A DNA stretch of 64,000 nucleotides from Mycobacterium sp. Root265. GTDB taxonomy: Bacteria > Actinomycetota > Actinomycetes > Mycobacteriales > Mycobacteriaceae. Position 1 is the stretch's first letter. The number at the start of each line of letters is the position of its first letter. Below are positions 1 to 9,991 of this stretch, piece by piece. The stretch covers positions 183,982 through 247,981 of the forward strand of contig NZ_LMJA01000029.1 of assembly GCF_001428895.1 (NCBI RefSeq), written 5' to 3'. The notes beneath the pieces were generated by a model, which saw only the letters and a program-made list of their open reading frames with translations, was not told where the DNA came from and did no database searches. A program made the translations under genes and the position numbers.

Positions 1-3000
1 CGATTTGAGGGTGATCTCGGAGATATCGGAACGGCTCTTGCCGTCCACCGTGCCCAACGTGGAGATCCACACCAGCACATACGGAGTGGCCTCCGCATTC
101 TCGATCTCGATGGTGTTGGAGCCCTTCTTCAACGTCGTCGGATCGGTCAGCGCGGTGGTGTCCTCGAGGGCGGCCGGGTTGGCGGTGTCCGAACCCCGGA
201 TCTGGACGGCGGTGCCCGTGCTGGAGACGTCGAGGGTGACCGAGGCGAGCGCCGTGGGCTTGGGCAGCTGCAGCATCAGGCCCACGCCGTTCTTGAAGCC
301 GGGGAACGGGGCGGGATCGGAGTAGGTGTCCGTCGGCCACACGGTGGACGGATTCCCGTCGATCGCCAGGCCCGCATCGGCGGGTGCGTCGGCCTCGCCC
401 TCGGGGGAGTACACCGTGGCGCGCACCGGTTTCACGGTGTTGCCCGACTCGGCGTCGGCCGAGGTGCTGGGGTTGTTCAACCCGAGCTCGTCGCGGTCGA
501 GTCCGCCACCCACATCACCGAAGATGCGGCTGAGCACGGTCGCCAGGATCACCAGAGCCACCACCACGACGACACCGCCGGCGGCCAGGCCGATGATCAT
601 GCCCTTGCGGCGGCGCGCGGCAGCGTCCGGATCGGTCCCGCCGGTAGCCAGGCGGGCGGCGGAACCGGCCGGGGGTTCGTCGACCGGTGCGATGAATTCG
701 GTGCGGTCGGCGACCGCGGTGGCCTGCTGCAACAAGTTGAGCAGGGTGGGGGCGCTGCGGATACCGCCCTCCTCCTGGACGGCGCGCGCGGCCGCGGCCG
801 AGATCTGGAACGGGATGTCCCCGTCGACGGACTGCGGCTCGACGGGCTGGCCCGCGGCGTTGAGGTCGGCGGCGGCCAAGCCGCTGTGCACACCGGACTC
901 GGGCAGCGGCCACCGGTTGATCAGCAGCGCGTACAGCGCGGCGCCGATGCCGCGGATGTCGTCCTCGGGGGTGGCTTCGGGCAGGGTCGCGGGGAAGGCG
1001 AGGACGACATCGCCCTCGATGCTGACGCGGACCCGGCTCGGGTCGTCGATGGACAGTGCAACCCCGGCGCGGTGGGCGGCCTCGGCGGCAGCGGCCAGCG
1101 ACTGGATGGCGCGGGCGCCACCCATCGGCGACGGCGAGGTCTCGGCGACCTCGGCCAGCGATCCGCCGCGAATCCATTCCGCGACGACCAGCCCGCCCGA
1201 GCCGGTGCGGGCGACGTCGAGCACGCGGGCGATCCCGGTGGTCTCCACCTTGGACAGCCGCATCGTGCGGGTCAGGATCTCCTGCAACTCGGCGTCGGGC
1301 AGCACGGCGTCGGGGTCGACGAAGGTCAGCGCGACCTGGCGGTCCAGTGCGGTGTCCAGGGCGTGCCAGAACTGCAGATGCGGCGGACCGCCGTGGAACA
1401 CCAGCAGGCGGTAGCGACCCGCGGCAATGGTGGCGCCCGGGATGAGATGGATGTCCTCGTCGGCGGTCGCTGCCTCCAGCGCGGGCTCGCGCGGGGCATC
1501 GAAGGCCAACGGTTCACGGGTCGGGTCCCCGCCGTAGTCGGCGGGCGGCCGGGTGCTGAAGCCACCGGTGTCGGGCTGGAAGTCGCCGGCCGAGGGCCGC
1601 GAATCAGGGGTCACGGGAATGCGGGTCGTCGCCCCCGGTTCGGGGTCGGATTCGGGTCGAGCACCTGCCCCGGGCGCCGAACCGCTCACGGGTTTATCGC
1701 TCACCGCTGGTCCTTTCGGCATCTGCTGCTGCGCAATCCCCGCGTGCGGTCCGTACCGGCGGGCAGCCGGGGGGCGTGGAGGCCGCATCGGATACGAATT
1801 GCTGTGATCAGAGTACGTGACAGCCCGGCCATCAGACCTGGAAGTGCGGGGCGTGGCCACCTTTGCGCGGCCGGGCAGCCGACGGCGGACCGCGGCCCCC
1901 ACGGCGAGTGCGTCGGGCACCTTCGCCGCCCACAGCACGCCGCCCAGGATCGGCAGCATGATGATGCCGAGCACGAGTAGCCGTAGCAGTGAACCGAGGC
2001 CCCCGCCGTGTTCGGTCAGCGCCTCCAGTCCGAGCAGCTGATCCACGATGTGGGCGGCCAGTCCGGCGATCATCGACGCGACGATCGTCACCAGGATGGT
2101 GCGCATGACGTCGAGGCTGATCATCTTGCCGCCGGGCGGGTTCAGGTTGGCCCGCAGCACCAGGTAGCCGATGGTGGCACCGGCCAGGAAGCCCAGCCCG
2201 TTGGCCAGACCCAGGTATCCGGCGACCATCCCGGGCTCCGACACCAGACGCGGGACGGCCACCGATGCGGCGATCTTCACCGCGGTGATCACCAGGATGA
2301 GCACGATCGGCGTCCACGGCTGCTGCCGTGCGTAGAACACCCGCAGCTGCAGCAGCACCAGGGCGTAGGGGATGAGGGTGAAGGCGGACAGCGTGATCGC
2401 CATGCCGAGGTATCCCGCGTCGGTCTGGCCGAAGTTGCCGTAGGAGAACAGCGCGCTGCCGATGGCCGGGCCGCCGACGGTCATCATCGCCACGATCGGG
2501 ATGAGCGTCAGCATGGTCAGCCGGGTCGCGAGATTCAGATCGGCCAGCACCGCGGGGCCGTCGTCGGCGGCGGCGTTGCGTGACAGCCGCGGCATCACCA
2601 CCGTCAGCACGGTCACCCCGATGATGCCGAACGGCAGCTGCAGGATCAGCCAGGTGTAGTTGTAGATCGCGGGCCCGGAAGCGGAGGCGGCGCTGGCGAT
2701 CTGGTTGCCGACGATCAGGCCGATCTGGCTGATGAGCACGTACAGCACCATCGCCAGCGCCATCATGCCGAACTGTTTGAGGCGGTCGTCGATACCCCAC
2801 AGCGGTCGCAGACTGATGCGTTCCCGGCGGATCGCCAGGATCAACACCAGCGCCTGCGCCACCACGCCGAGGGTGGTGCCGATGCCGAGCACCAGCAGTT
2901 TGGCATTGCCCATCTCGACGGGGTCGATGGACAGCTCGCCGGGCACCAGCAGGTACACCGCCAGCGTCAGGATCGCGACGACGTTGTTGAGCACCGGCGC

Positions 3001-3582
3001 CCAGGCGGGCGGACCGAACACATTGCGGGTGTTCAGGATTGCCATGTACACCGAGGTCAGTCCGTAGAAGACGACCTGGGGGAGCAGCAGGTAGGCGAAC
3101 GCGGTGGTCAGCGGCCGGTTCACCAGCGGATCGCTGCCGAGCATCAGGTCCACCAGCAGCGGTGCCGCCGCCACCGACAGGATCGTCGCGACGATCAGCA
3201 GCGCGGTGGCCAGGGTGACCAGCCGCCGCACGAACGCGGTACCGCCGTCGGGATCGTCGCGTTCGGCGCGGGCCAGGACCGGCACGAAGATGGCCGTGAA
3301 CGTCGCCTCCAGCACCAGGGCGGCGATCAGGTTCGGCAGTTGGTTGGCCACCGTGAACGAACTGAGCAGCGGCCCGCCCAGGATGAGCGCCAGCAGCACC
3401 ATCCGACCGAACCCGGTGAGCCTGCTGACCAGGGTGGCCAGCGCCATCCCCCAGGACCGGGACACCACCGCGGAGTCCGAGAGTTCCTGACGCGGCGGGC
3501 GGGTGTTCGGGGGTTGGTCGTGCGGACCGCCGGCCCGGCGCCGGGTGTCGTGCCCGCGCGGAACCCGTTGCGGTGCGTTCAT
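1..3582 (-). CDS. mviN: MurJ/MviN lipid II flippase with pseudokinase tail (partial, 3' end off window)
   Basis: Reading leftward from ATG 3582 the frame stays open to base 1 (1194 codons), so only the last few codons can be missing. Residues about 35-550 form the many-helix MATE-like MurJ domain (for example VVSRSWGMALATLVSRLTGF near the start), which flips lipid II across the membrane. A low-complexity linker follows. From about residue 705 there is a kinase-like domain (GRYRLLVFHGGPP, ALDRQVALTFVD) without visible HRD or DFG catalytic motifs, as in the M. tuberculosis Rv3910 pseudokinase that recruits FhaA. A transmembrane helix lies near residues 993-1015. Beyond it is an extracytoplasmic domain with DGNPSTVWPTDTYSDP, discoidin-like. 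The start overlaps the upstream stop as ATGA, so translation is probably coupled. Identity is very likely. Confidence 0.95.
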   Translation of the reverse strand, partial: MNAPQRVPRGHDTRRRAGGPHDQPPNTRPPRQELSDSAVVSRSWGMALATLVSRLTGFGRMVLLALILGGPLLSSFTVANQLPNLIAALVLEATFTAIFVPVLARAERDDPDGGTAFVRRLVTLATALLIVATILSVAAAPLLVDLMLGSDPLVNRPLTTAFAYLLLPQVVFYGLTSVYMAILNTRNVFGPPAWAPVLNNVVAILTLAVYLLVPGELSIDPVEMGNAKLLVLGIGTTLGVVAQALVLILAIRRERISLRPLWGIDDRLKQFGMMALAMVLYVLISQIGLIVGNQIASAASASGPAIYNYTWLILQLPFGIIGVTVLTVVMPRLSRNAAADDGPAVLADLNLATRLTMLTLIPIVAMMTVGGPAIGSALFSYGNFGQTDAGYLGMAITLSAFTLIPYALVLLQLRVFYARQQPWTPIVLILVITAVKIAASVAVPRLVSEPGMVAGYLGLANGLGFLAGATIGYLVLRANLNPPGGKMISLDVMRTILVTIVASMIAGLAAHIVDQLLGLEALTEHGGGLGSLLRLLVLGIIMLPILGGVLWAAKVPDALAVGAAVRRRLPGRAKVATPRTSRSDGRAVTYSDHSNSYPMRPPRPPAARRYGPHAGIAQQQMPKGPAVSDKPVSGSAPGAGARPESDPEPGATTRIPVTPDSRPSAGDFQPDTGGFSTRPPADYGGDPTREPLAFDAPREPALEAATADEDIHLIPGATIAAGRYRLLVFHGGPPHLQFWHALDTALDRQVALTFVDPDAVLPDAELQEILTRTMRLSKVETTGIARVLDVARTGSGGLVVAEWIRGGSLAEVAETSPSPMGGARAIQSLAAAAEAAHRAGVALSIDDPSRVRVSIEGDVVLAFPATLPEATPEDDIRGIGAALYALLINRWPLPESGVHSGLAAADLNAAGQPVEPQSVDGDIPFQISAAAARAVQEEGGIRSAPTLLNLLQQATAVADRTEFIAPVDEPPAGSAARLATGGTDPDAAARRRKGMIIGLAAGGVVVVVALVILATVLSRIFGDVGGGLDRDELGLNNPSTSADAESGNTVKPVRATVYSPEGEADAPADAGLAIDGNPSTVWPTDTYSDPAPFPGFKNGVGLMLQLPKPTALASVTLDVSSTGTAVQIRGSDTANPAALEDTTALTDPTTLKKGSNTIEIENAEATPYVLVWISTLGTVDGKSRSDISEITLKS

Positions 3583-5945
3583 CGCGGCTCGTCGGCGGGT
3601 CGGGCGCGGTCGGAGCCGTGGGCCAGCGCCGTGTCCAGCGGATCGGGTCGCCGCGTAGGCGGAACCAGGTCGGCGCGGTCGGGTTCGCCGCGGAACCGGT
3701 GCCAGAGCCGCCGGCCGACCAACAGCGCCAGGATCGCGCCACCGGTCAGCGTGATGAAGAAAAGCACCTTGCCGTAGGCGTTGGAATGCACCGACAGCCG
3801 CACCGGATCGCCGAGCGGCAAGCCGTCGGCGGTGCTCAGGTTCACGTCGACGGCGAACCGCTGGGTGAAGTGCACCTCGATCGGCACCCGTAGCGGCAGG
3901 AATCCGGGTGGCAGTTCGATCTCCCCGGGGTCGGTCACCGTCATGCCGGGCGGCGCGGAGATGTGCAGCCGCACCCGGATCGGCACCGGAAGATCGTTGC
4001 GCAGTGCCAGCGGCAGCGGGCTGCGTTCGGTGGCCAAGGTGTAGGAGCCGCCGGGATTCACCACGGTGACCGCCCCGAAAAGATCGGCGACGGTCCGGCT
4101 GACGGTCGAAAGGCGTTGTTGGGCGGCGTCGTTGCGTTCGTCATCGGGGACGGACTGACTGAGCGCGCGCAACATGTCCTCACGCAGCGGGGCGGTGTAC
4201 TGGGTGCCGGTCAGACCGGTGCGCTGATCGACGGTCAGCGCCGAGGTCAGGCCCCAGAGCCTGTCGGTGATGGCGGCGATGCCGGATGTCACGCCGTTGT
4301 CGAACCGGTCTGCGGACTCGGCCGACGGCTCGGGTGCCGCGACGGGCTCGGGCGGCGCGGTGCGCGGTGCCTCGGCGATCACCGCGCGCAGCGGTCGTGG
4401 ATAGGCCAGTCCGGCACCGATGGCCGTCGCCACCGACGTCAGCACGCGCTGCGCCTCGTCGGGATTCAGATCCCAGGTCAGCGGCGGCATCACGATCTGG
4501 GTACGGGGTTCGGTATCGGGGGCCAGGCCGCGCCACAGCAGCGAGCCGATCGCGTCCTGCAGCCGGGCCAACCGGGAGTCGTGGCGCAGCGGGATGCGCA
4601 GTTCGTCGCCGAGGTGGCTCGGGGTGGCCGGGGCGCCGCCGGCACCGGCCAGCGCGGCCGCCAGGCCGGGGTCGAAGGGGGCGGTGACGACGTCGAGGGA
4701 GTTGCGCTGCGGGGCCAGATCGGCGGCACCGGTGTCCCCGGCCGGCAGCGGGGCGGGAGCCACCGCGACCGTGGGCCCCTGCGCGCCGAGCATGGAGACT
4801 GCGGCCGGCGTCAGCGACCCGTCACCGAGGAGGGTGGCGCCGCGTACCGAACGCACTCCGAGAATCTGGTCGACGATATCGGCGGCCCCGCCGGTGGCGA
4901 CGGCGCTCAGGCCGGTGTCGCCGACCCGTTTGAGCGCGTCGAGGTCGGCCTGGGCGTAGACGGTCGGGGCGACGCACATGCGCTGAGCGAGCGCCCGGAG
5001 CCGGCCCAGCCAGTTGACCGCGGCATCCTGGCCGACGCCCGGATGGGTGGGCGCGTTGAGACCGCCGTTCGGGTCGTCGCTGACGACGTAGCCGGCGGTC
5101 ATCGCGTTGACGGTGATCAGCAGGTCGGGGTCGACGGCCAGGCACAACGCCGAGCCCATGGCGCCGTCGTCGTCGACCTGGCCGCTGGTGGCGAAGTCGG
5201 CCGCCGACAACAGGGTGTCCAGCCGGCCACCGGGGGCCAGCGAGGCGGCCAGGTCGTCGTCGAGCAGGCGGACCGGGGTGGTCCCGCCGGGGATACCGGC
5301 GGCCAGTCGGGGCCGGTCGGCCAGCGGCCACAGCACCGTCATCGCGACCGGACGGGACGTGTCCGGCGGCACCACCGCGGTCACGCCCTCGGCATCGCCG
5401 GTCGCGGGATCGGGCGGCACACCGAGCACGGGCAGCAGGAAGCGGGCGTCGTCGAGCCGGGCGGGAGCCCCGTAGTCGGGGGTGCCGTTGACGTTCACCA
5501 GCACCGGGTAGATGCCGGGCTCATCGATCTGCAGCGAGGGCTCCTGGGTACCGCGCACCGGGTAGGACAGCGTGAACGGCACCTCCTGGCCGCGTTGCAG
5601 CTCGGTCGAGAGCGTGACGAACGGAGCGACCGCCACGTACTGGTCGAGGTTGCCGGACAGATTGGTGCGCAGACCGGCCGACCCGGTGACCGCCGGGGCG
5701 TGCTCGAGGCGCACCACCACGTCCCGCACCGGACGGTCACCGATATTGCGCACGGTGCCGGCGACGGTGACGATCGAGCCGGTGGTGGTCGTGACGGTGT
5801 CGGGAGTGACACGGTCGATGCGCAAGGTCAGGAACGTGGTGTCACCCGGTTCGCCGGCGGCGGCGCGCGGCAGCAGGGCGGGAGTCGCGAAGAGCAACAG
5901 CAGCACCGCGGCGGTGAGGACGCGGAGCACCCTCGCGCAGCTCAC
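3579..5945 (-). CDS. Rv3909-like secreted, C-terminally anchored protein
   Basis: The protein has 788 residues. I chose GTG 5945 because it overlaps the mutT4 stop as GTGA; a TTG 15 bases upstream is also open. A signal peptide (hydrophobic [16 protein letters not shown], then PRAAAG) leads into a long exported region with beta-sandwich-like segments such as [20 protein letters not shown] and a late [16 protein letters not shown] stretch. One helix near the C-terminus ([18 protein letters not shown]) is followed by a basic cytoplasmic tail. It lies between mutT4 and murJ with overlaps on both sides, the same order as Rv3908-Rv3909-Rv3910, suggesting an envelope role coupled to peptidoglycan export. 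Its biochemical function is unknown to me. Confidence 0.85.
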   Translation of the reverse strand: MSCARVLRVLTAAVLLLLFATPALLPRAAAGEPGDTTFLTLRIDRVTPDTVTTTTGSIVTVAGTVRNIGDRPVRDVVVRLEHAPAVTGSAGLRTNLSGNLDQYVAVAPFVTLSTELQRGQEVPFTLSYPVRGTQEPSLQIDEPGIYPVLVNVNGTPDYGAPARLDDARFLLPVLGVPPDPATGDAEGVTAVVPPDTSRPVAMTVLWPLADRPRLAAGIPGGTTPVRLLDDDLAASLAPGGRLDTLLSAADFATSGQVDDDGAMGSALCLAVDPDLLITVNAMTAGYVVSDDPNGGLNAPTHPGVGQDAAVNWLGRLRALAQRMCVAPTVYAQADLDALKRVGDTGLSAVATGGAADIVDQILGVRSVRGATLLGDGSLTPAAVSMLGAQGPTVAVAPAPLPAGDTGAADLAPQRNSLDVVTAPFDPGLAAALAGAGGAPATPSHLGDELRIPLRHDSRLARLQDAIGSLLWRGLAPDTEPRTQIVMPPLTWDLNPDEAQRVLTSVATAIGAGLAYPRPLRAVIAEAPRTAPPEPVAAPEPSAESADRFDNGVTSGIAAITDRLWGLTSALTVDQRTGLTGTQYTAPLREDMLRALSQSVPDDERNDAAQQRLSTVSRTVADLFGAVTVVNPGGSYTLATERSPLPLALRNDLPVPIRVRLHISAPPGMTVTDPGEIELPPGFLPLRVPIEVHFTQRFAVDVNLSTADGLPLGDPVRLSVHSNAYGKVLFFITLTGGAILALLVGRRLWHRFRGEPDRADLVPPTRRPDPLDTALAHGSDRARPADEPR

Positions 5946-6736
5946 TGGGCTGGACCGCAACCGTTCGCACGCCGGGGCGGTGAATCCTCGGGGCGACGGT
6001 TGCGGGTGTGCGAATGGGTCTGCGGGCGCCGGCGCGGCGAACTGTGCGGCAGCGGCGGTAACGCGCCCTCGCCATCGGTGTGCAGCTTGTCGATGAGCTC
6101 GCCGGCCACCACCGCAAGGCGGCGTTCGTCGGCGTAGGCCAGGCGGGCGGGCAGATCACGCAGCGGGACCCAGGCCACCTCGGTGACCTCCATGTCCTCG
6201 TCGGAGAGATCACCGCCCAGGAATCGCATCAGGTAATGGTGCACGGTCTTGTGGACGCGCCGACCCTCGGTCACGAACCAGTAGTCGATGCTGCCGAGCG
6301 CGGCCAGCACGCTGCCCTGCACGCCGGTCTCCTCGGCGACTTCGCGGACGGCGGTCTGCTCGGCGGTCTCACCGACCTCGATATGCCCCTTGGGCAGCGA
6401 CCACAGCATCCGGCCGCGTCGGTCGATCCGGCCGATGAGCGCGGCGACCTGGGTGTCCTTGGGTCCGTCGAGCCCGTCGATGACCAGGCCGCCCGCCGAG
6501 GTCTCGTGCACGGTGCGCAGCCGGTCGGGAGCGCGTCGGGACGGGCGGGGTTTACGGTTCTGGCCGGGTTTGGCCGGCTGACCGGCGTTCTCGGACGGCA
6601 CCTTTTCGGGTGCCGAGGAGGCCGGTTCACCCGACGAGGTGGCGCGTTCGGCATCGGCCTCGGGCGGACCGGCAGCGCGGCGGCCGCGGCGACGCCCTCG
6701 GCGCCGTCGCGGCTTGGCGTTATCACCGTCCGACAC
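5942..6736 (-). CDS. mutT4: NUDIX hydrolase MutT4
   Basis: The protein has 264 residues from GTG 6736, which begins [20 protein letters not shown], the expected basic N-terminus of this family. A longer ORF to 6778 exists, but no signal supports it. The NUDIX box is complete near the middle: GHIEVGE, then REVAEETGV (GX5EX7REUXEEXGU). Enzymes of this type hydrolyse nucleoside diphosphate derivatives; MutT4 is a nucleotide-pool sanitation candidate. The arginine-rich N-terminus and the proline/arginine-rich C-terminus look disordered. It is the first gene of the operon leading to murJ. A TACTAT hexamer ends 7 nt before the GTG, so the mRNA is probably leaderless. Confidence 0.92.
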   Translation of the reverse strand: MSDGDNAKPRRRRGRRRGRRAAGPPEADAERATSSGEPASSAPEKVPSENAGQPAKPGQNRKPRPSRRAPDRLRTVHETSAGGLVIDGLDGPKDTQVAALIGRIDRRGRMLWSLPKGHIEVGETAEQTAVREVAEETGVQGSVLAALGSIDYWFVTEGRRVHKTVHHYLMRFLGGDLSDEDMEVTEVAWVPLRDLPARLAYADERRLAVVAGELIDKLHTDGEGALPPLPHSSPRRRPQTHSHTRNRRPEDSPPRRANGCGPAQ

Positions 6737-6845
6737 CCAAGCGATAGTAGTTGCCGCAGGTTTACCTGCTCGCCACACGCGCCGGTCGTGGCCGGGCTGT
6801 CGCCGGGTCGTTACCAGCCTGGGAGACCGATTAGGCTCACCGAAC
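6737..6845. promoter_or_regulatory. Divergent leaderless promoters, mutT4 / pcnA
   Basis: The 109-bp gap between two divergent GTG starts has a TANNNT hexamer facing each way. TACTAT (6749-6744, minus strand) is followed by 7 nt and the mutT4 GTG. TAGGCT (6832-6837) is followed by 8 nt and the pcnA GTG. Neither start has a good Shine-Dalgarno sequence. This is the arrangement known for mycobacterial leaderless transcripts; no clear -35 elements are visible. Confidence 0.6.
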
Positions 6846-8297
6846 GTGCCGACCGACCCGACCCACGACGCTGCCGACGCCGAACTGCTGGCGGGGGCCT
6901 GGGTCGCGCTGAACAGCTACGGCGACGTGCTCCGCGATATCGGCGCGGTGTTCGCCGCCGCCGGTCATGAGCTGTACCTGGTGGGCGGCAGCGTCCGTGA
7001 CGCGCTGCTGGGTCGGCTGTACTCCGACCTCGACTTCACCACCGACGCCCGCCCCGAACAGATGCAGAAGCTGCTGCGCGGCTGGGCGGATGCCTTGTGG
7101 GACACCGGGATCGAGTTCGGCACCATCGGTGTGGGCAAGGCCGGGCACCGGTTCGAGATCACCACGTTCCGGGCCGACAGCTATGACCAGGTGTCGCGCA
7201 ATCCCGAGGTCCGCTTCGGTGACCGCCTCGAGGACGATCTGGTGCGTCGCGACTTCACCGTGAATGCGATGGCGGTGCGGATCACCGCGGCGGGCCCGGC
7301 CGAGTTCCTCGATCCGCTGGGCGGGCTGACGGCGCTGCGAGACCGCGTGCTCGACACCCCGTCGGCACCGCAGGTGTCCTTCGGCGATGATCCGCTGCGG
7401 ATGTTGCGCGCGGCGCGATTCGTGTCACAGCTGGGGTTCTCGGTGGCGCCGCGGGTGCTGGAGGCGCTGCTGGAGATGGCGCCGCAGCTGGGCCGGATCA
7501 CCGCGGAGCGGGTGGCCGCCGAACTGGACAAGCTGCTGCTGGGTGCCGATCCGGTGGCCGGTGTGGACCTGATGGTGCAGACCGGCCTGGGCGCGGTGGT
7601 GTTGCCGGAGGTCGGCGAGATGCGGATGGCCATCGATGAGCACCATCAGCACAAGGATGTGTACTGGCATTCGCTGACGGTGCTCAAGCAGGCTGTGGAC
7701 CTGGAGACATCCGGCCCCGATCTGGTGCTGCGGTGGGCGGCGCTGCTGCACGACATCGGCAAGCCCGGGACGCGGCGCCACGAACCCGATGGGGGAGTCA
7801 GCTTCCATCATCACGAGGTGGTCGGCGCCAAGATGGTCCGCAAGCGGATGCGAGCGCTGAAGTACTCCAAGCAGATGGTCGACGATGTGTCGCAGCTGGT
7901 GTACCTGCATCTGCGTTTCCACGGATACGGCGACGGCCGGTGGACCGACTCGGCGGTGCGCCGCTATGTCACCGACGCCGGCCCGCTGGTGGACCGGCTG
8001 CACAAGCTGGTCCGTGCCGACTGCACCACCCGCAACAAGCGCCGGGCGGCGCGGCTGCAGGCCAACTACGACGAGCTCGAGACCCGCATCGCCGAACTGG
8101 CCGCCAAGGAAGACCTGCAGCGGGTGCGCCCGGACCTGGACGGCAACGCCATCATGGAGATCCTCGGCATCCCACCGGGCCCTCTGGTCGGCAAGGCGTG
8201 GAACCACCTCAAGGAACTCCGGCTGGACCGCGGACCCCTCGACCATGACGAGGCGATCGCCGAACTTCACACCTGGTGGAACGCGCAGCAGTCCTGA
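6846..8297 (+). CDS. pcnA: CCA tRNA nucleotidyltransferase / poly(A) polymerase family with HD domain
   Basis: The protein has 483 residues. GTG 6846 was preferred over the 69-codon upstream extension because it gives the family length and has a TANNNT hexamer 8 nt upstream. The nucleotidyltransferase head carries [10 protein letters not shown] (about residue 46) and the acidic pair in SDLDFTTD. An RNA-binding region follows, then an HD domain with HDIGKPGTR and [10 protein letters not shown]. The enzyme adds or repairs the 3' CCA end of tRNAs. It corresponds to Rv3907c and diverges from mutT4 as in M. tuberculosis. The HD domain could add phosphatase or phosphodiesterase activity. Confidence 0.93.
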   Translation: MPTDPTHDAADAELLAGAWVALNSYGDVLRDIGAVFAAAGHELYLVGGSVRDALLGRLYSDLDFTTDARPEQMQKLLRGWADALWDTGIEFGTIGVGKAGHRFEITTFRADSYDQVSRNPEVRFGDRLEDDLVRRDFTVNAMAVRITAAGPAEFLDPLGGLTALRDRVLDTPSAPQVSFGDDPLRMLRAARFVSQLGFSVAPRVLEALLEMAPQLGRITAERVAAELDKLLLGADPVAGVDLMVQTGLGAVVLPEVGEMRMAIDEHHQHKDVYWHSLTVLKQAVDLETSGPDLVLRWAALLHDIGKPGTRRHEPDGGVSFHHHEVVGAKMVRKRMRALKYSKQMVDDVSQLVYLHLRFHGYGDGRWTDSAVRRYVTDAGPLVDRLHKLVRADCTTRNKRRAARLQANYDELETRIAELAAKEDLQRVRPDLDGNAIMEILGIPPGPLVGKAWNHLKELRLDRGPLDHDEAIAELHTWWNAQQS

Positions 8298-8312
8298 TGC
8301 GTCTGAACAGGC

Positions 8313-8819
8313 ATGGACTACTGCCTGGGTGACGGGGCCGGCGGCGCGGAGATCTGGTCCGCCGATCCGACGGTCGATGTGGACGGCGACGGCGTGTTCG
8401 ACGCCTTTGCGCTGGACCTCGACGGTGACGGCCTGCCCGATGACGCGCTGGCCGATCTGGATGCGAGCGGGCTGGCCGATCACGCGGTGCACAACCGGGA
8501 CGGCCCGGCACCCGGCTATTTCACCGACGACGGCTCGGGCACCTGGGCGGTGGCCGTCGACCGGGCCGGACAGCTGCGCTGGTTCGGGCTGGACGGGGTG
8601 GAAGCCACCGGCGGGCCGATGGTGGATTTCGACGGCGACGGGCTGACCGACGACCGGCTGCTCGACGTCGACGCCGACGGGCTGGCCGACCGGGTGCTGG
8701 GCCACCACGACGGCCGGGGCACCGCCTACGCCGATCGCGACGGTGACGGCAGCTGGGATGTGCAGCTCACCGACGCGGACTCCGACGGTGCCGCGGACTC
8801 GGTCACCGATCTGAGCTGA
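8313..8819 (+). CDS. DxDxDG-repeat hypothetical protein (Rv3906c-like)
   Basis: The protein has 168 residues starting 15 bp after pcnA, so it is probably cotranscribed. At least six acidic repeats of DVDGDGVFD, DLDGDGLPDD, DFDGDGLTDD and DRDGDGSWD type run along it. They match the calcium-loop pattern of EF-hand, dockerin and thrombospondin type-3 repeats, so calcium binding is likely. It has no signal peptide or membrane segment. The composition is very acidic (D and G rich). The stop overlaps the tail of the convergent ankyrin gene by 17 bp. It matches the position of Rv3906c; function unknown. Confidence 0.8.
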   Translation: MDYCLGDGAGGAEIWSADPTVDVDGDGVFDAFALDLDGDGLPDDALADLDASGLADHAVHNRDGPAPGYFTDDGSGTWAVAVDRAGQLRWFGLDGVEATGGPMVDFDGDGLTDDRLLDVDADGLADRVLGHHDGRGTAYADRDGDGSWDVQLTDADSDGAADSVTDLS

Positions 8820-9909
8820 GCCGCAGCAGTGCGGCGGCCTCGTCCTGATAGGCGTGCTCGGCCCAGCCCAGCGGCGTCGCGTCGAACCGGGTGTCGCGCA
8901 GCGACGGGTCCGCGCCGGCGTCGAGCAGTTGCCGGATCAGCGCGAGGTCACCGGACCACGCGGCATGGTGCAGGGCGGTGGCGCCCTCGGCGTCGCGGGC
9001 GTCAGGGTCATCCGGTAGTCGGGGAACGACCGGATGGACACCCGAGACATCGATGCCGTGCCGGGCCAGCAGGGCCAGCCGATCGGTGAAACCGTTTTCG
9101 GCGGCCCAGGAAACCTGCCGCTGCCACATCTGCGCGCGGGTCTCGATCGCCTCGCCGAGCCGCCGCTCCCACGGGCTCGGACCGGCGTCGGCCAGCCCGT
9201 GGGCGAACAGCAGCTCCAGGTGCGCGTCGTCGGGACGGAACATCCGGTTGTAGAGGGTCTGCTGATCGGCCGGATGAGCACCGCGGCGTAGCAACAGGCC
9301 GGCCAGGTCGGCGGCGAGCGGATGCCGGGGCTGCCGGCGCGGTCCCTGTTCGCCCTCGCCGAACACCCCGGTCAGCACGGTGAACGGCGTCGACATACCG
9401 CGCCACAGATAGCCCGCGTTCGGGTCGGCGCCGGCGTCGAGCAGCATCTCGGCCGCGGCCAGGCTGTCCTGCTGCGGCGCCCGTCCATACGCCAGGTACA
9501 TCAGCGGCACCCAGCCGTGGGGACCTCCGGTGGCCGAGGCCAGGGTGGGATCCTTGCGCAATACGGCGGACAGTGCGTGCGGATCGGCCGCCGCGGCCGC
9601 GGCCCACACATGGTGTCCGGTCAGGCGCGGCGCGGCGCGGCGCAGGTCGTCGGCGGCCTGCCATCGGGGCGGGGCGTCCGCCTCGTCGTAGCGCAGGGTG
9701 GCCAGCGCACAGAACCGGTCGGCGGGGTCGGCGGCGGTCTCGTCGAACCGGGACGGGTCGACGCTCAGTTCCGCGGCGGCCGCGAGATAGTGCACGAGCG
9801 CTGGCCAACCGCTGAACCCGTACTTGCGGGCCACGGATTCCTCCTGCCCGCCCCGCGCCTCTGCGGCGAGCGCCTCAAGCGACGGGTTGTCGGGTAGCGA
9901 ACTGGCCAT
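8803..9909 (-). CDS. Ankyrin-repeat protein
   Basis: The protein has 368 residues from ATG 9909, which has GGAG 6 nt upstream; an in-frame ATG at 9921 is an alternative. The N-terminal 150 residues are helical and include FSGWPALVHYLAAAAEL, a segment often seen ahead of ankyrin repeats in actinobacteria. Repeats are visible as GWVPLMYLAYGRAP..AEMLLDAGADPNAGY, and near the end as GATALHHAAWSGDLALIRQL followed by LDAGADPSLRD. No signal peptide or enzyme motif is present, so a protein-protein interaction role is inferred. It is monocistronic, separated from the upstream gene by a 13-bp-arm hairpin. Confidence 0.8.
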   Translation of the reverse strand: MASSLPDNPSLEALAAEARGGQEESVARKYGFSGWPALVHYLAAAAELSVDPSRFDETAADPADRFCALATLRYDEADAPPRWQAADDLRRAAPRLTGHHVWAAAAAADPHALSAVLRKDPTLASATGGPHGWVPLMYLAYGRAPQQDSLAAAEMLLDAGADPNAGYLWRGMSTPFTVLTGVFGEGEQGPRRQPRHPLAADLAGLLLRRGAHPADQQTLYNRMFRPDDAHLELLFAHGLADAGPSPWERRLGEAIETRAQMWQRQVSWAAENGFTDRLALLARHGIDVSGVHPVVPRLPDDPDARDAEGATALHHAAWSGDLALIRQLLDAGADPSLRDTRFDATPLGWAEHAYQDEAAALLRLSSDR

Positions 9910-9935
9910 GTCCCACTCCATCTCTCGCCGGAATA

Positions 9936-9979
9936 CGCGAAATGGTCGTTGCGCATGTCCTCGGAGCGACCATTTCGCG
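9936..9979 (-). terminator. Hairpin after the TIGR03084 gene
   Basis: A perfect 13-bp inverted repeat (arms CGCGAAATGGTCG, 9936-9948 and 9967-9979) with an 18-nt loop begins 12 bp after the stop of the upstream leftward gene. No T-tract follows, as is usual for mycobacterial terminators. It also lies only 27 bp upstream of the ankyrin start, so an operator role is possible. Confidence 0.55.
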
Positions 9980-9991
9980 CATTTGGGCGGG

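Noticed and set aside
1832-3742. 636-codon minus-strand frame over murJ
   Set aside because: Wrong frame. The MurJ protein text is obtained from ATG 3582 in the neighbouring frame, which stays open to the window edge.
3963-6137. Long plus-strand open frame opposite the Rv3909-like gene
   Set aside because: The composition is Gly/Arg/His-rich with no domain; it mirrors the real gene on the other strand.
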